Below, in pieces: positions 1 through 5,890 of a stretch of DNA of 5,912 nucleotides. Within the stretch, counting starts at the first letter, position 1. Each line of letters opens with the position of its first letter. The notes under the pieces are model-generated. The model did not search any database. It was not told the origin of the DNA and was given only the letters and a program-made list of their open reading frames with translations. Source of the DNA: Oscillospiraceae bacterium (GTDB lineage: Bacteria; Bacillota; Clostridia; Oscillospirales; Oscillospiraceae). Location: positions 1-5,912 of the forward strand of contig WQRL01000129.1 in assembly GCA_009786775.1 (NCBI GenBank). The letters are read 5' to 3'. Position numbers and translations under genes: made by a program.

Positions 1-353
1 CCCTCTGATTTCTCGCCACGGATTTTGCCCTTAGTAATTTTGACACCGCCGGGAAGCAGCGATTTGTGCAGAGCCACAGGCACCATGTCCCCTGCCCTGA
101 CATTGTCGGCGCCTGTAACTATCTGCACAGGCCCTTCTTCGCGGCCCACATCAACCTGACAGAGCCACAGCTTATCCGAATCGGGCAGCCTGCCAATTGA
201 CACAACATGCCCAACCAGTACATTTTTAATTTCTTCTGACGGCTCAAAAGTAGCCTCGACTTTGGAGCCTGACATCGTCATTGCATCCTCATATTCTTTG
301 GAGGACACTGTTACGTCCGTGTAATCTGATAACCATTCTCTTGATATGTTCAT
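1..353 (-). CDS. pheT: phenylalanine--tRNA ligase beta subunit, N-terminal part (cut by window edge)
   Basis: This is the beta subunit of the alpha2-beta2 cytoplasmic enzyme that charges tRNA-Phe. Only the first 117 codons are present; the gene runs off the left edge. The translation starts MNISREWLSDYTDVTV, the usual PheT opening (structural N-terminal helix followed by a TMSG segment, here at about residues 25-28). From about residue 45 it continues into the EMAP/OB-fold tRNA-binding domain, with VGHVVSIGRLPDSDKL, then IVTGADNVRAGDMVPVA and LLPGGVKITKGKIRG, all family hallmarks. The common HPNADKL motif reads LPDSDKL here. The ATG at 351-353 is preceded by an AGAGAGGA ribosome-binding sequence at 361-368 that overlaps the end of pheS. 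The 14-nt gap to pheS implies co-transcription and probably translational coupling. In the family, this subunit also carries the B3/B4 editing domain, which lies outside the window. Confidence 0.96.
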   Translation of the reverse strand, partial: MNISREWLSDYTDVTVSSKEYEDAMTMSGSKVEATFEPSEEIKNVLVGHVVSIGRLPDSDKLWLCQVDVGREEGPVQIVTGADNVRAGDMVPVALHKSLLPGGVKITKGKIRGEKSE

Positions 354-367
354 ATTGCCGTCCTCTC

Positions 368-1393
368 TTAGAATTGATTTAGGAATCTCAGGTCATTTTC
401 AAACAGCAGACGCAAATCGTCAATGCCGAAACGCAGCATGGTCATGCGGTCAAGGCCGATACCAAAAGCAAAACCTGAGTAGACTTCGGGGTCAATGCCA
501 CAGCCTGCAAGAACTTTAGGATGCACCACACCGGCTCCAAGAAGTTCCAGCCAGCCACTCTGCTTGCAGGTTTTGCAGCCCGCTCCACCGCATACGACAC
601 ATTGCACATCCACCTCGCACGAAGGCTCAGTAAACGGGAAATGGTGCGGGCGGAACCGCGTTTTGCAATCTTCGCCGTAGAGCTTGGATACTACCAAGTT
701 GAGCGTACCCTTCAAGTCAGCCATAGTCACTCCCTTGTCAACTACAAGCCCTTCGATTTGATGGAACATAGGTGAGTGTGTTGAGTCCACCTCGTCCTTG
801 CGGTATACCCTGCCCGGCGAAATTATGCGGATTGGAGGCTGTTTGTTCTCCATAACGCGCACTTGAACAGGCGAGGTCTGGCAGCGCAGATGCACCGACT
901 CATCTTCTTTTATGTAAAAAGTATCCGTCCACTCCCGCGCGGGGTGTGTGGCGGGTATGTTCAGCCTGTCAAAATCATAAAGGGACAACTCCACCTCCGG
1001 GCCCTCTGCGATATCAAAGCCCATGCCGATGAAAATTTCCTTAACCTCATCTAGCACAATGGTAATGGGGTGGCGGCGGCCTATGGTATATTCCTTTCCC
1101 GGAATCGTAACATCCAAAACCTCAGATGTAAGCTGCTTCGACAGCCCTTCGCTAGCAAGCGCCTCACTCTTTTGACCAACCGCATCTTCAATGCCGGCTC
1201 TAATCTCATTTGCAAGCTGGCCTATAACCGGCCTTTCTTCTGCCGATAACGAGCCCATCTGCTTGAGAATCGCAGTAATTTCGCCTTTTTTACCCAAGAA
1301 CTTAACCCTGAGTGCTTCCAGTTCAGAAGCGGTTTCCACAGCGCTCAGCGCCTGCAAGGCTTCCTCTTTTAATTGCTTAAGTTTTTCCTTCAT
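368..1393 (-). CDS. pheS: phenylalanine--tRNA ligase alpha subunit
   Basis: This is the catalytic alpha subunit of phenylalanyl-tRNA synthetase (class II), which activates Phe with ATP and transfers it to tRNA-Phe. At 341 aa it has normal full length. Residues 1-90 form the charged N-terminal coiled-coil arm that binds tRNA. The catalytic core follows: RRHPIT at 106-111, GMGFDIAEGPEVE at 123-135, motif 2 with GRVYRKDEVDSTHSPMFHQ at 194-212, the FTEPS Phe-pocket segment at 254-258, and motif 3 with GFAFGIGLDR at 307-316. A Cys-x2-Cys-x4-Cys-x2-Cys cluster (C265, C268, C273, C276) resembles the one common in bacterial PheS. The frame stays open to an ATG at 1460-1462, but I chose the ATG at 1391-1393. 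It has the Shine-Dalgarno sequence GAGGTGG at 1399-1405 and gives the standard N-terminus, and the upstream extension would run through the terminator hairpin. The gene ends ENDLRFLNQF, the typical family tail, and pheT follows directly. Confidence 0.97.
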   Translation of the reverse strand: MKEKLKQLKEEALQALSAVETASELEALRVKFLGKKGEITAILKQMGSLSAEERPVIGQLANEIRAGIEDAVGQKSEALASEGLSKQLTSEVLDVTIPGKEYTIGRRHPITIVLDEVKEIFIGMGFDIAEGPEVELSLYDFDRLNIPATHPAREWTDTFYIKEDESVHLRCQTSPVQVRVMENKQPPIRIISPGRVYRKDEVDSTHSPMFHQIEGLVVDKGVTMADLKGTLNLVVSKLYGEDCKTRFRPHHFPFTEPSCEVDVQCVVCGGAGCKTCKQSGWLELLGAGVVHPKVLAGCGIDPEVYSGFAFGIGLDRMTMLRFGIDDLRLLFENDLRFLNQF

Positions 1394-1398
1394 ACCTA

Positions 1399-1405
1399 CC
1401 ACCTC
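1399..1405 (-). promoter_or_regulatory. ribosome-binding site of pheS
   Basis: The minus strand reads GAGGTGG, 5 nt before the ATG at 1391-1393. This decides the pheS start in favour of that ATG over the in-frame ATG at 1460-1462, which has no comparable purine-rich sequence at the right distance. Confidence 0.8.
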
Positions 1406-1412
1406 TATTAGT

Positions 1413-1444
1413 AAAAAAAGCCCTCTGTCCCAAGGCAAGAGGGC
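1413..1444 (-). terminator. pheS leader: intrinsic terminator / attenuator in the pheS leader
   Basis: Read on the minus strand, a perfect 7-bp stem (GCCCTCT at 1444-1438 pairing with AGAGGGC at 1426-1420) closes an 11-nt loop and is followed at once by seven T residues (1419-1413). This is a textbook rho-independent terminator. It points into pheS and ends only 20 nt before the start codon. No minus-strand gene lies upstream of it within the window, so its most sensible role is conditional termination (attenuation) of pheST. No T-box consensus (TGGNACCGCG-like) and no Phe-rich leader peptide was found upstream. The signal and antiterminator therefore remain unknown. It could also be a remnant of a degraded T-box leader. 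Confidence 0.75.
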
Positions 1445-1452
1445 TAGCTGGA

Positions 1453-1481
1453 ATATTATCATAATCCGTGAGGTTTTGCAA
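1453..1481 (-). promoter_or_regulatory. possible promoter upstream of pheS
   Basis: The minus strand shows TTGCAA (1481-1476), a 17-bp spacer and TAATAT (1458-1453). Each hexamer matches 4 of 6 consensus bases. Transcription would start near 1446, almost at the base of the terminator hairpin, leaving no room for an antiterminator. That makes this either a promoter whose transcript begins with a hairpin, or a chance match with the real promoter further upstream. A weaker alternative -10 (TAGAAT, 1680-1675, with TTCAAT 16 bp upstream) would give a leader of about 270 nt. Confidence 0.3.
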
Positions 1482-1697
1482 TCGGTTTTTTGTTAAAGAC
1501 TGCCTAAAGGCTGTACAGAATATCTGAAGTTACAAGCTCCACAGTTCTTCTATCGCACTTAAACTGCAAAGCTGCCTTTGTATAGGGCGGATTTGCCAAA
1601 CCCCGGTTGTCAAAACGACATATTTCACTTCTCGCACCAGCACCTTTCTTGTCTATATTGCACAATTTTCTTTCATTCTATTCATAGTGTCCCACAA

Positions 1698-1726
1698 TTG
1701 AATTTATCTGCCTCAGAAGATATAAT
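1698..1726 (+). promoter_or_regulatory. sigma-70-type promoter of the amino-acid fermentation operon
   Basis: TTGAAT (1698-1703) is separated by exactly 17 bp from a perfect TATAAT (1721-1726). Transcription would start at about 1732-1734, leaving a 5' untranslated leader of roughly 80 nt before the dehydrogenase start codon. It is the best promoter match I found in the window. It is a housekeeping-type promoter rather than the sigma-54 type that drives the analogous bkd operon of Bacillus subtilis. Confidence 0.75.
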
Positions 1727-1742
1727 TGTTAGTTGTGGATGG

Positions 1743-1767
1743 CGTGCGGCTACATGGCGCACGTTTT
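1743..1767 (+). promoter_or_regulatory. GC-rich hairpin in the 5' leader, terminator-like
   Basis: CGTGCG (1743-1748) pairs perfectly with CGCACG (1758-1763) across a 9-nt loop, and two extra G-U pairs can extend it. It is followed by TTTTCT. It begins about 10 nt after the predicted transcription start. The short U tract makes it a weak terminator at best; a 5' mRNA-stabilising hairpin or an attenuator element are the alternatives. Confidence 0.4.
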
Positions 1768-1799
1768 CTAAGGGCTGCAATAATATATCAAAATCCAAA

Positions 1800-1805
1800 A
1801 AGGAG
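1800..1805 (+). promoter_or_regulatory. ribosome-binding site of the dehydrogenase gene
   Basis: AAGGAG lies 6 nt upstream of the ATG at 1812-1814. It sets the start of the dehydrogenase there, 78 codons inside a longer open frame that begins at 1578. Confidence 0.85.
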
Positions 1806-1811
1806 CATAGC

Positions 1812-3167
1812 ATGTCAAGCATATTTAACATCCTCAAAACCGAGGGCCTCACCACGCTAAAAATCCGCTACAATTTCCGCACTGACATATTCCGCTATAT
1901 GGCGGGCAAGCACTGGGAGCCTGGCACTGATTTTTCAGGCTACAATAAAACTTTCTCCATCGGAAGTAACATGACCGGCGATGCGGTCTACCTCAATTCA
2001 GCACAGGTGCTTGCTATGTTTGAAAAGCACGGTGAGATGGAGTATCTAAGCGAGATTGAGAGCCTCATCCGCCAAGGTGCTCACTTCGGCGTGGACATGC
2101 TGTACAATGACAAATTCAACATAAGATTCATCTGCGGTATTCACAGCCCCAAGCGCGGAATCAACAACAAAAGCCACGCCACAATGGCAGGGGCCACCCG
2201 CCGAAAGGAGCTCTCTCTGCCTGAAATCGAGGCGGTAGCAGACGCTCTCAATCTCTCCCGCGCCATGGCTTTTAAGAATGTTGCTGCTGAAATCCCGTTC
2301 GGCGGCTGCAAGACCACAATTCAAATGGATTTTCCAGATATAACTAATATGGAAATAATGGGATTTCTCGCCTATGCCTGCGACACGACGCGCTGCCTTA
2401 CAGGCCCTGACATGGCTTTCCCCAAGGAGATGGTCAAGGTCATGAACCACAATTTCACCATGCAGTACTGCGGCGGCCCCGGCTCAGCCCTGGGGGATAC
2501 AGCTATCCCCACAGCTTATGGCGTATATCTCGCCCTCAAGCAAGCTGTGAAGTTTAAGACAGGCTCGGAAAGCCTGGATGGCATGTCCGTTGCAATCCAA
2601 GGCCTCGGGGCTGTCGGCTATGCTATGGCTGAGTACGTTTTGGGCGAGAATGTTAAACTCATAGTGGCCGACATTAATGAGCTTTCAGTCGAAAAGCTAA
2701 TTAGTGCACACCCCGGCAGGGATATAACAGTAGTTTCTACCGACGAAATAATTAATGTTAAGGCCGATATTTTCAGCCCCAGCGCAATGGGGGGGATTCT
2801 AGGCGAGGAGGAAGTTAAATCAGTCAAGTTCAAATATATAATAGGCGGTGCCAATAACCAGCTCCGTGCCACATGTCAGGAGGAAGAGATTATCCTCAGC
2901 AAACTGCTTGCCGAACGCGACATTCTCTTCCAAGCCGACTGGTGGCATAACTGCGCAGGAGTTATAGCGGCTGCAATGGAGTATGTTTACGGCTATGACA
3001 AGAGCAGCGCAGATCTCTTTAAGAGGGTTGAGGAAGTAGTTCCGGTGCAGACTTGGAAGAACCTCAACCGCGCCAAAGAGTTAGGTGTGACCCCCACCGA
3101 AAGCGCTTATAGGGAATGTAATGAGCTGATTTACGGCGATGTACCCTCGCTTCTTAAAAAATCCTAG
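1812..3167 (+). CDS. Glu/Leu/Phe/Val-family amino-acid dehydrogenase (leucine-dehydrogenase-like)
   Basis: This enzyme should oxidatively deaminate an L-amino acid to its 2-oxoacid, with NAD+ as acceptor, in the cytoplasm. It is 451 aa long. The N-terminal catalytic domain contains MAFKNVAAEIPFGGCK, in which K155 and K167 have the same 12-residue spacing as the two active-site lysines of leucine dehydrogenase (K68 and K80 in Bacillus). D200 in TGPDMAFP is the likely catalytic aspartate. The Rossmann domain has GLGAVG (264-269) and an acidic residue at the end of beta-2 (D287 in VADIN), which favours NAD over NADP. IGGANNQL (344-351) matches the SANNQL segment of leucine dehydrogenase. It is about 85 residues longer than typical leucine dehydrogenases, nearer to glutamate dehydrogenase length, mostly through an N-terminal extension. 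The usual GGGK or GGAK reads GGCK. Substrate is not determined; branched-chain or aromatic amino acids fit the operon. It is the first gene of the operon and is followed after 11 nt by the phosphotransacylase gene. Confidence 0.88.
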   Translation: MSSIFNILKTEGLTTLKIRYNFRTDIFRYMAGKHWEPGTDFSGYNKTFSIGSNMTGDAVYLNSAQVLAMFEKHGEMEYLSEIESLIRQGAHFGVDMLYNDKFNIRFICGIHSPKRGINNKSHATMAGATRRKELSLPEIEAVADALNLSRAMAFKNVAAEIPFGGCKTTIQMDFPDITNMEIMGFLAYACDTTRCLTGPDMAFPKEMVKVMNHNFTMQYCGGPGSALGDTAIPTAYGVYLALKQAVKFKTGSESLDGMSVAIQGLGAVGYAMAEYVLGENVKLIVADINELSVEKLISAHPGRDITVVSTDEIINVKADIFSPSAMGGILGEEEVKSVKFKYIIGGANNQLRATCQEEEIILSKLLAERDILFQADWWHNCAGVIAAAMEYVYGYDKSSADLFKRVEEVVPVQTWKNLNRAKELGVTPTESAYRECNELIYGDVPSLLKKS

Positions 3168-3178
3168 GGAGGCTCCGG

Positions 3179-4075
3179 ATGTATCAAAACTTTGAAAAAC
3201 TGCAAAACAGCCTTACGGAAAGCTGCCCGAAAACCCTCGTAGTCGCTGCGGCTCATGATGCCCACACCCTTGAAGCTGTCTATGCTGCGGCGGACTGCCT
3301 GCCAATGAAGTATATTCTAGTGGGGGATAAGTCAAAAATAATAGAAATTTCACATGAGCTCGGAAGGAGTCCCGAAGATGCCGATATTATCGGCGCAGCC
3401 GATGATGCCCAGTGCGCAAGGCATGCTGTTGAGCTTATACGCAGCGGCCGCGGGAACGTCCTGATGAAAGGGCTAATTGAAACGGGCACGCTGCTCAAGG
3501 CCGCCTTGGACAAAGAACACGGCATCCGCGGCACAGGCACCATGACCCATTTAGCGGTGCTTGAAGTCCCTGGCTATCATAAGCTCATATCAATTACAGA
3601 CGGCGGCATGCTCCCGCACCCAAGTTTAGATCAAAAGGCAGATATAATCCGAAATGCAGTAGGCTTTTATAATAAGCTGGGCATAGAAAATCCGCAAATC
3701 GCCGCCCTGTGCGCCTCGGAGTCCGTCAGCGAAAAAATGCCCGAAACCGTAGATGCGCAGCAGCTCATGGAGATGAGCAGGCGCGGTGAACTAGGCCGGT
3801 GCATAGTGGAGGGGCCCCTGTCTTTCGATATAGCAGTTGACCGGGCCTCCGCCGCCATAAAAAAGCACCCTAGCGAAATTAGTGGCGAAGCGGACATTCT
3901 CCTAGTGCCCTGCGTAGCAACAGGGAACATACTGGCAAAAAGCCTGCTCTACTGGAGCGGTGCTAAAATGGCAGGCTGTGTACTTGGGGCGGGAGTCCCT
4001 ATAGTTCTTGTTTCCCGCGGAGCTTCCGCTGAAGAAAAATTATTTTCAATTATGCTTTGCCTTAAAGCAGGTTAA
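3179..4075 (+). CDS. ptb: phosphate butyryltransferase-type phosphotransacylase
   Basis: This cytoplasmic enzyme converts acyl-CoA plus phosphate to acyl-phosphate plus CoA, the step before ATP formation by an acyl kinase. The whole 298-aa protein has the normal length of the PTA_PTB family. Recognisable segments are LMKGLIETGTLLKAAL (95-110) followed by DKEHGIRG, EVPGYHKLISITDGGM (129-144), NPQIAAL (171-177), GRCIVEGPLSFDIAVD (206-221), ADILLVPCVATGNILAKSL (238-256), and GAGVPIVLVSR (270-280) near the end. Family relatives act on butyryl-, isobutyryl- and isovaleryl-CoA as well as related acyl-CoAs. Its actual acyl group here is inferred only from neighbours and could be branched-chain or arylacetyl. 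The start ATG has AGGGAGG at 3166-3172, which overlaps the TAG stop of the dehydrogenase gene, 6 nt before the start codon, indicating translational coupling. No kinase gene is visible in the window. Confidence 0.93.
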   Translation: MYQNFEKLQNSLTESCPKTLVVAAAHDAHTLEAVYAAADCLPMKYILVGDKSKIIEISHELGRSPEDADIIGAADDAQCARHAVELIRSGRGNVLMKGLIETGTLLKAALDKEHGIRGTGTMTHLAVLEVPGYHKLISITDGGMLPHPSLDQKADIIRNAVGFYNKLGIENPQIAALCASESVSEKMPETVDAQQLMEMSRRGELGRCIVEGPLSFDIAVDRASAAIKKHPSEISGEADILLVPCVATGNILAKSLLYWSGAKMAGCVLGAGVPIVLVSRGASAEEKLFSIMLCLKAG

Positions 4076-4096
4076 AATTTGTGCCCAAGAATTTCG

Positions 4097-4102
4097 AAAG
4101 GA
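4097..4102 (+). promoter_or_regulatory. ribosome-binding site of iorA
   Basis: AAAGGA lies 11 nt before the ATG at 4114-4116, a rather long spacing. It supports this start over the in-frame GTG at 4081, which would add 11 residues not typical of the family and would place this sequence inside the coding region. Confidence 0.6.
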
Positions 4103-4113
4103 ATAATCATTTA

Positions 4114-5889
4114 ATGAAACAACTACTGACAGGTAATGAAGCCATAGCGCGTGGCGCATGGGAGGCGGGAGTGTCTTTCGCCTCCGCCTATCCGGGCACT
4201 CCGAGTTCAGAAATACTGGCAAACCTCACTAAATATGGTGAAATCCGCTCTGAGTGGGCACCTAATGAGAAGGTTGCGCTGGAAGCGGCAATAGGGGCTT
4301 CAATAGGCGGAGTGCGCAGCCTGGCTGCCATGAAGCACGTCGGTGTGAATGTGGCCGCCGACCCTCTGTTCACATTTTCCTACATGGGAGTCAGCGGTGG
4401 AATGGTGCTCATAACCGCAGATGAGCCCGGGCAGCATTCAAGCCAAAATGAGCAGGACAACCGCTGGTACGCAGTGTCCGCCAAACTGCCGATGTTTGAG
4501 CCTTCAAATAGCATGGAATGCCGCGACATGCTCCTAGACGCGTACAAGCTCAGCGAAGATTATGATGCCCCCGTACTTATGCGTGTCACCACCCGCATAT
4601 GCCACTCTAAGAGCGTAGTGGATTGCGCTGACAGAGTTTCTGTGGAAGCCAAACCTTACAAAAAGGATCCTCAGAAAAACCTTATGGTTCCGGCCTTTGC
4701 CATAAAACGCCGCGCAGAGGTTGAAAAGCGCATGGCTGCTCTTGCGGAATATTCAGAAAACAGCCCCTTTAATAAAATCGAAAAAGGGGGCCGGCTCGGC
4801 ATAATAACCTCAGGAATGTGCTATCACTTTGCCAAGGAGGTTTTCGGAGAGGATGCCACCTACCTCAAACTAGGCTTCACAAACCCCCTGCCCTCAAGGC
4901 TTTTGGCTGAGTTCGCTGCGCTTGTTGACGAGATATATGTAATTGAAGAAAATGACCCTTACTTAGAAAACTGGGTAAAAGCCCAAGGGTATAAATGTAA
5001 AGGCAAGGACACCTTCCCGCCGTTTGGCGAGATGACTCCCGACGTCATAAGGGCATCTGCAAAAGGGGAATCATATCCCGTAATTAATTATAACAAGGAG
5101 CTTCTTGTACCAAGGCCGCCGACCCTCTGTGCAGGCTGCCCGCACCGCGGATTTTTCTATGAGCTGGGCAAACTAAAAAACATTGCCATATCAGGAGATA
5201 TCGGCTGTTACACACTGGGATTTGCCCCGCCGTACAACGCCATGGACACTTGCTTGTGCATGGGCGGCGCATTCAGCGTGGCTCACGGTATGCAGCATGC
5301 CTTTGATGGCAGCGGGCAGGAGCTGAGGGCCATCGGAATTCTTGGCGATAGCACTTTTTTCCACACAGGAATAAATTCACTCATGGAGGTGCTCTATAAC
5401 GGCAGCAAAGCCATCAGCGTAATTTTGGACAACAGGATAACAGGCATGACCGGCCATCAGGAAAACCCCGGTTCAGGCCGCCGCCTAGGCGGTGACCCCG
5501 CTCCTGTAATGGTTATAAAGGACATTGTTAAAGCCATTGGCTTTAAGCATATTTTCGAGATAAACCCCAATGACTTGACAGCAGTTAAAAAAGCCCTCGC
5601 AGATGCCCTGGCCCTTGATGAGCCATCGGTTATAATAACGCTCTGGCCGTGTCCGCTCAAAGCGATGGGCGCGGATGAACGTGAGCTCTTCGGAAATCCC
5701 TTTACCGCCAAATATATAGTGGACGCAAGTGCCTGTATCGGCTGCAAGCTGTGCATCCGCTGCGGCTGCCCCGCGCTGTCTATCAGCAGGGGTACAAACA
5801 AAGCAGAGATTGACGGTACCCAATGCCTAGGCTGCGATGTCTGCGCTCAAATTTGCCCGAAACAGGCAATCTCAAGGGAGGGAAAGTAA
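4114..5889 (+). CDS. iorA: indolepyruvate:ferredoxin oxidoreductase alpha subunit
   Basis: This is the thiamine-diphosphate and iron-sulfur subunit of an oxygen-sensitive cytoplasmic enzyme that decarboxylates a 2-oxoacid to acyl-CoA and CO2 while reducing ferredoxin. The family is known for arylpyruvates. The protein has 591 aa, a usual length. The N-terminal pyruvate-oxidoreductase domain shows AYPGTPSSE (25-33) and DEPGQHSSQNEQDNR (103-117). The thiamine-diphosphate domain starts with CAGCPHRG (339-346) and continues with GDIGCYTLG (361-369). The cofactor motif GDS (411-413) is followed by DN at 439-440 within NRITGMTGHQ. A C-terminal 2x[4Fe-4S] ferredoxin domain has cysteines C541, C544, C547, C552-P and C571, C574, C577, C581-P; C550 is an extra cysteine. 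It follows ptb after 38 nt, and the beta-subunit start follows after 1 nt, so subunit synthesis is probably coupled. The other possible start is the GTG at 4081. Confidence 0.95.
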   Translation: MKQLLTGNEAIARGAWEAGVSFASAYPGTPSSEILANLTKYGEIRSEWAPNEKVALEAAIGASIGGVRSLAAMKHVGVNVAADPLFTFSYMGVSGGMVLITADEPGQHSSQNEQDNRWYAVSAKLPMFEPSNSMECRDMLLDAYKLSEDYDAPVLMRVTTRICHSKSVVDCADRVSVEAKPYKKDPQKNLMVPAFAIKRRAEVEKRMAALAEYSENSPFNKIEKGGRLGIITSGMCYHFAKEVFGEDATYLKLGFTNPLPSRLLAEFAALVDEIYVIEENDPYLENWVKAQGYKCKGKDTFPPFGEMTPDVIRASAKGESYPVINYNKELLVPRPPTLCAGCPHRGFFYELGKLKNIAISGDIGCYTLGFAPPYNAMDTCLCMGGAFSVAHGMQHAFDGSGQELRAIGILGDSTFFHTGINSLMEVLYNGSKAISVILDNRITGMTGHQENPGSGRRLGGDPAPVMVIKDIVKAIGFKHIFEINPNDLTAVKKALADALALDEPSVIITLWPCPLKAMGADERELFGNPFTAKYIVDASACIGCKLCIRCGCPALSISRGTNKAEIDGTQCLGCDVCAQICPKQAISREGK

Positions 5890-5890
5890 T

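Larger units (their letters stand above)
1394..1811. other. divergent intergenic regulatory region between pheS and the amino-acid dehydrogenase gene
   Basis: These 418 bp lie between two outward-facing genes and show no convincing coding sequence. The plus-strand frame from 1578 that runs into the dehydrogenase gene lacks a ribosome-binding site and family similarity before residue 79 of that frame, so the stretch is leader, not protein. The region holds the pheS terminator-attenuator and a possible pheS promoter at its left side. At its right side are a strong plus-strand promoter with repeated ACAATT elements and a GC-rich hairpin in the predicted 5' untranslated region. I recognise no RNA gene, riboswitch consensus or mobile element in 1482-1660. 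Confidence 0.8.

Noticed and set aside
1394..1462. A 23-residue N-terminal extension of PheS from the in-frame ATG at 1460-1462
   Set aside because: It would be translated through the terminator hairpin and its U tract, has no good ribosome-binding site, and gives a hydrophobic stretch absent from PheS proteins. The ATG at 1391-1393 has a strong Shine-Dalgarno sequence and the normal N-terminus.
495..1496. Several plus-strand open frames of 61-101 codons opposite pheS
   Set aside because: They lie antisense to a certain gene, have no family resemblance and no ribosome-binding sites; they are shadow frames.
1600..1680. T-box riboswitch stem I suggested by GGTGCTGGTGCGAG on the minus strand
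   Set aside because: I could not find a paired stem around it, a specifier loop with a Phe codon, or the T-box antiterminator sequence downstream. The likeness is too short to annotate as a feature.
1643..1680. Short minus-strand leader peptide MNRMKENCAI (in-frame ATG near 1683, stop near 1653)
   Set aside because: It contains no phenylalanine codons, has a poor ribosome-binding site and lies more than 200 nt from the terminator, so a leader-peptide attenuation role is not supported.
1578..1811. A 78-codon in-frame upstream extension of the dehydrogenase
   Set aside because: It overlaps the promoter, lacks a ribosome-binding site and has no protein-like family features. The ATG at 1812 has AAGGAG at ideal spacing.
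2046..2450. A minus-strand open frame of 134 codons inside the dehydrogenase gene, and similar ones inside ptb and iorA
   Set aside because: They are antisense to well-supported genes and show no recognisable domain. Open antisense frames of this size are expected in coding DNA of moderate GC content.
4081..4113. GTG at 4081 as the start of iorA
   Set aside because: The IorA family usually begins close to the LLTGNEAIARGA segment, as given by the ATG at 4114. The upstream GTG has only a weak AGG, and AAAGGA for the ATG lies inside the extension.
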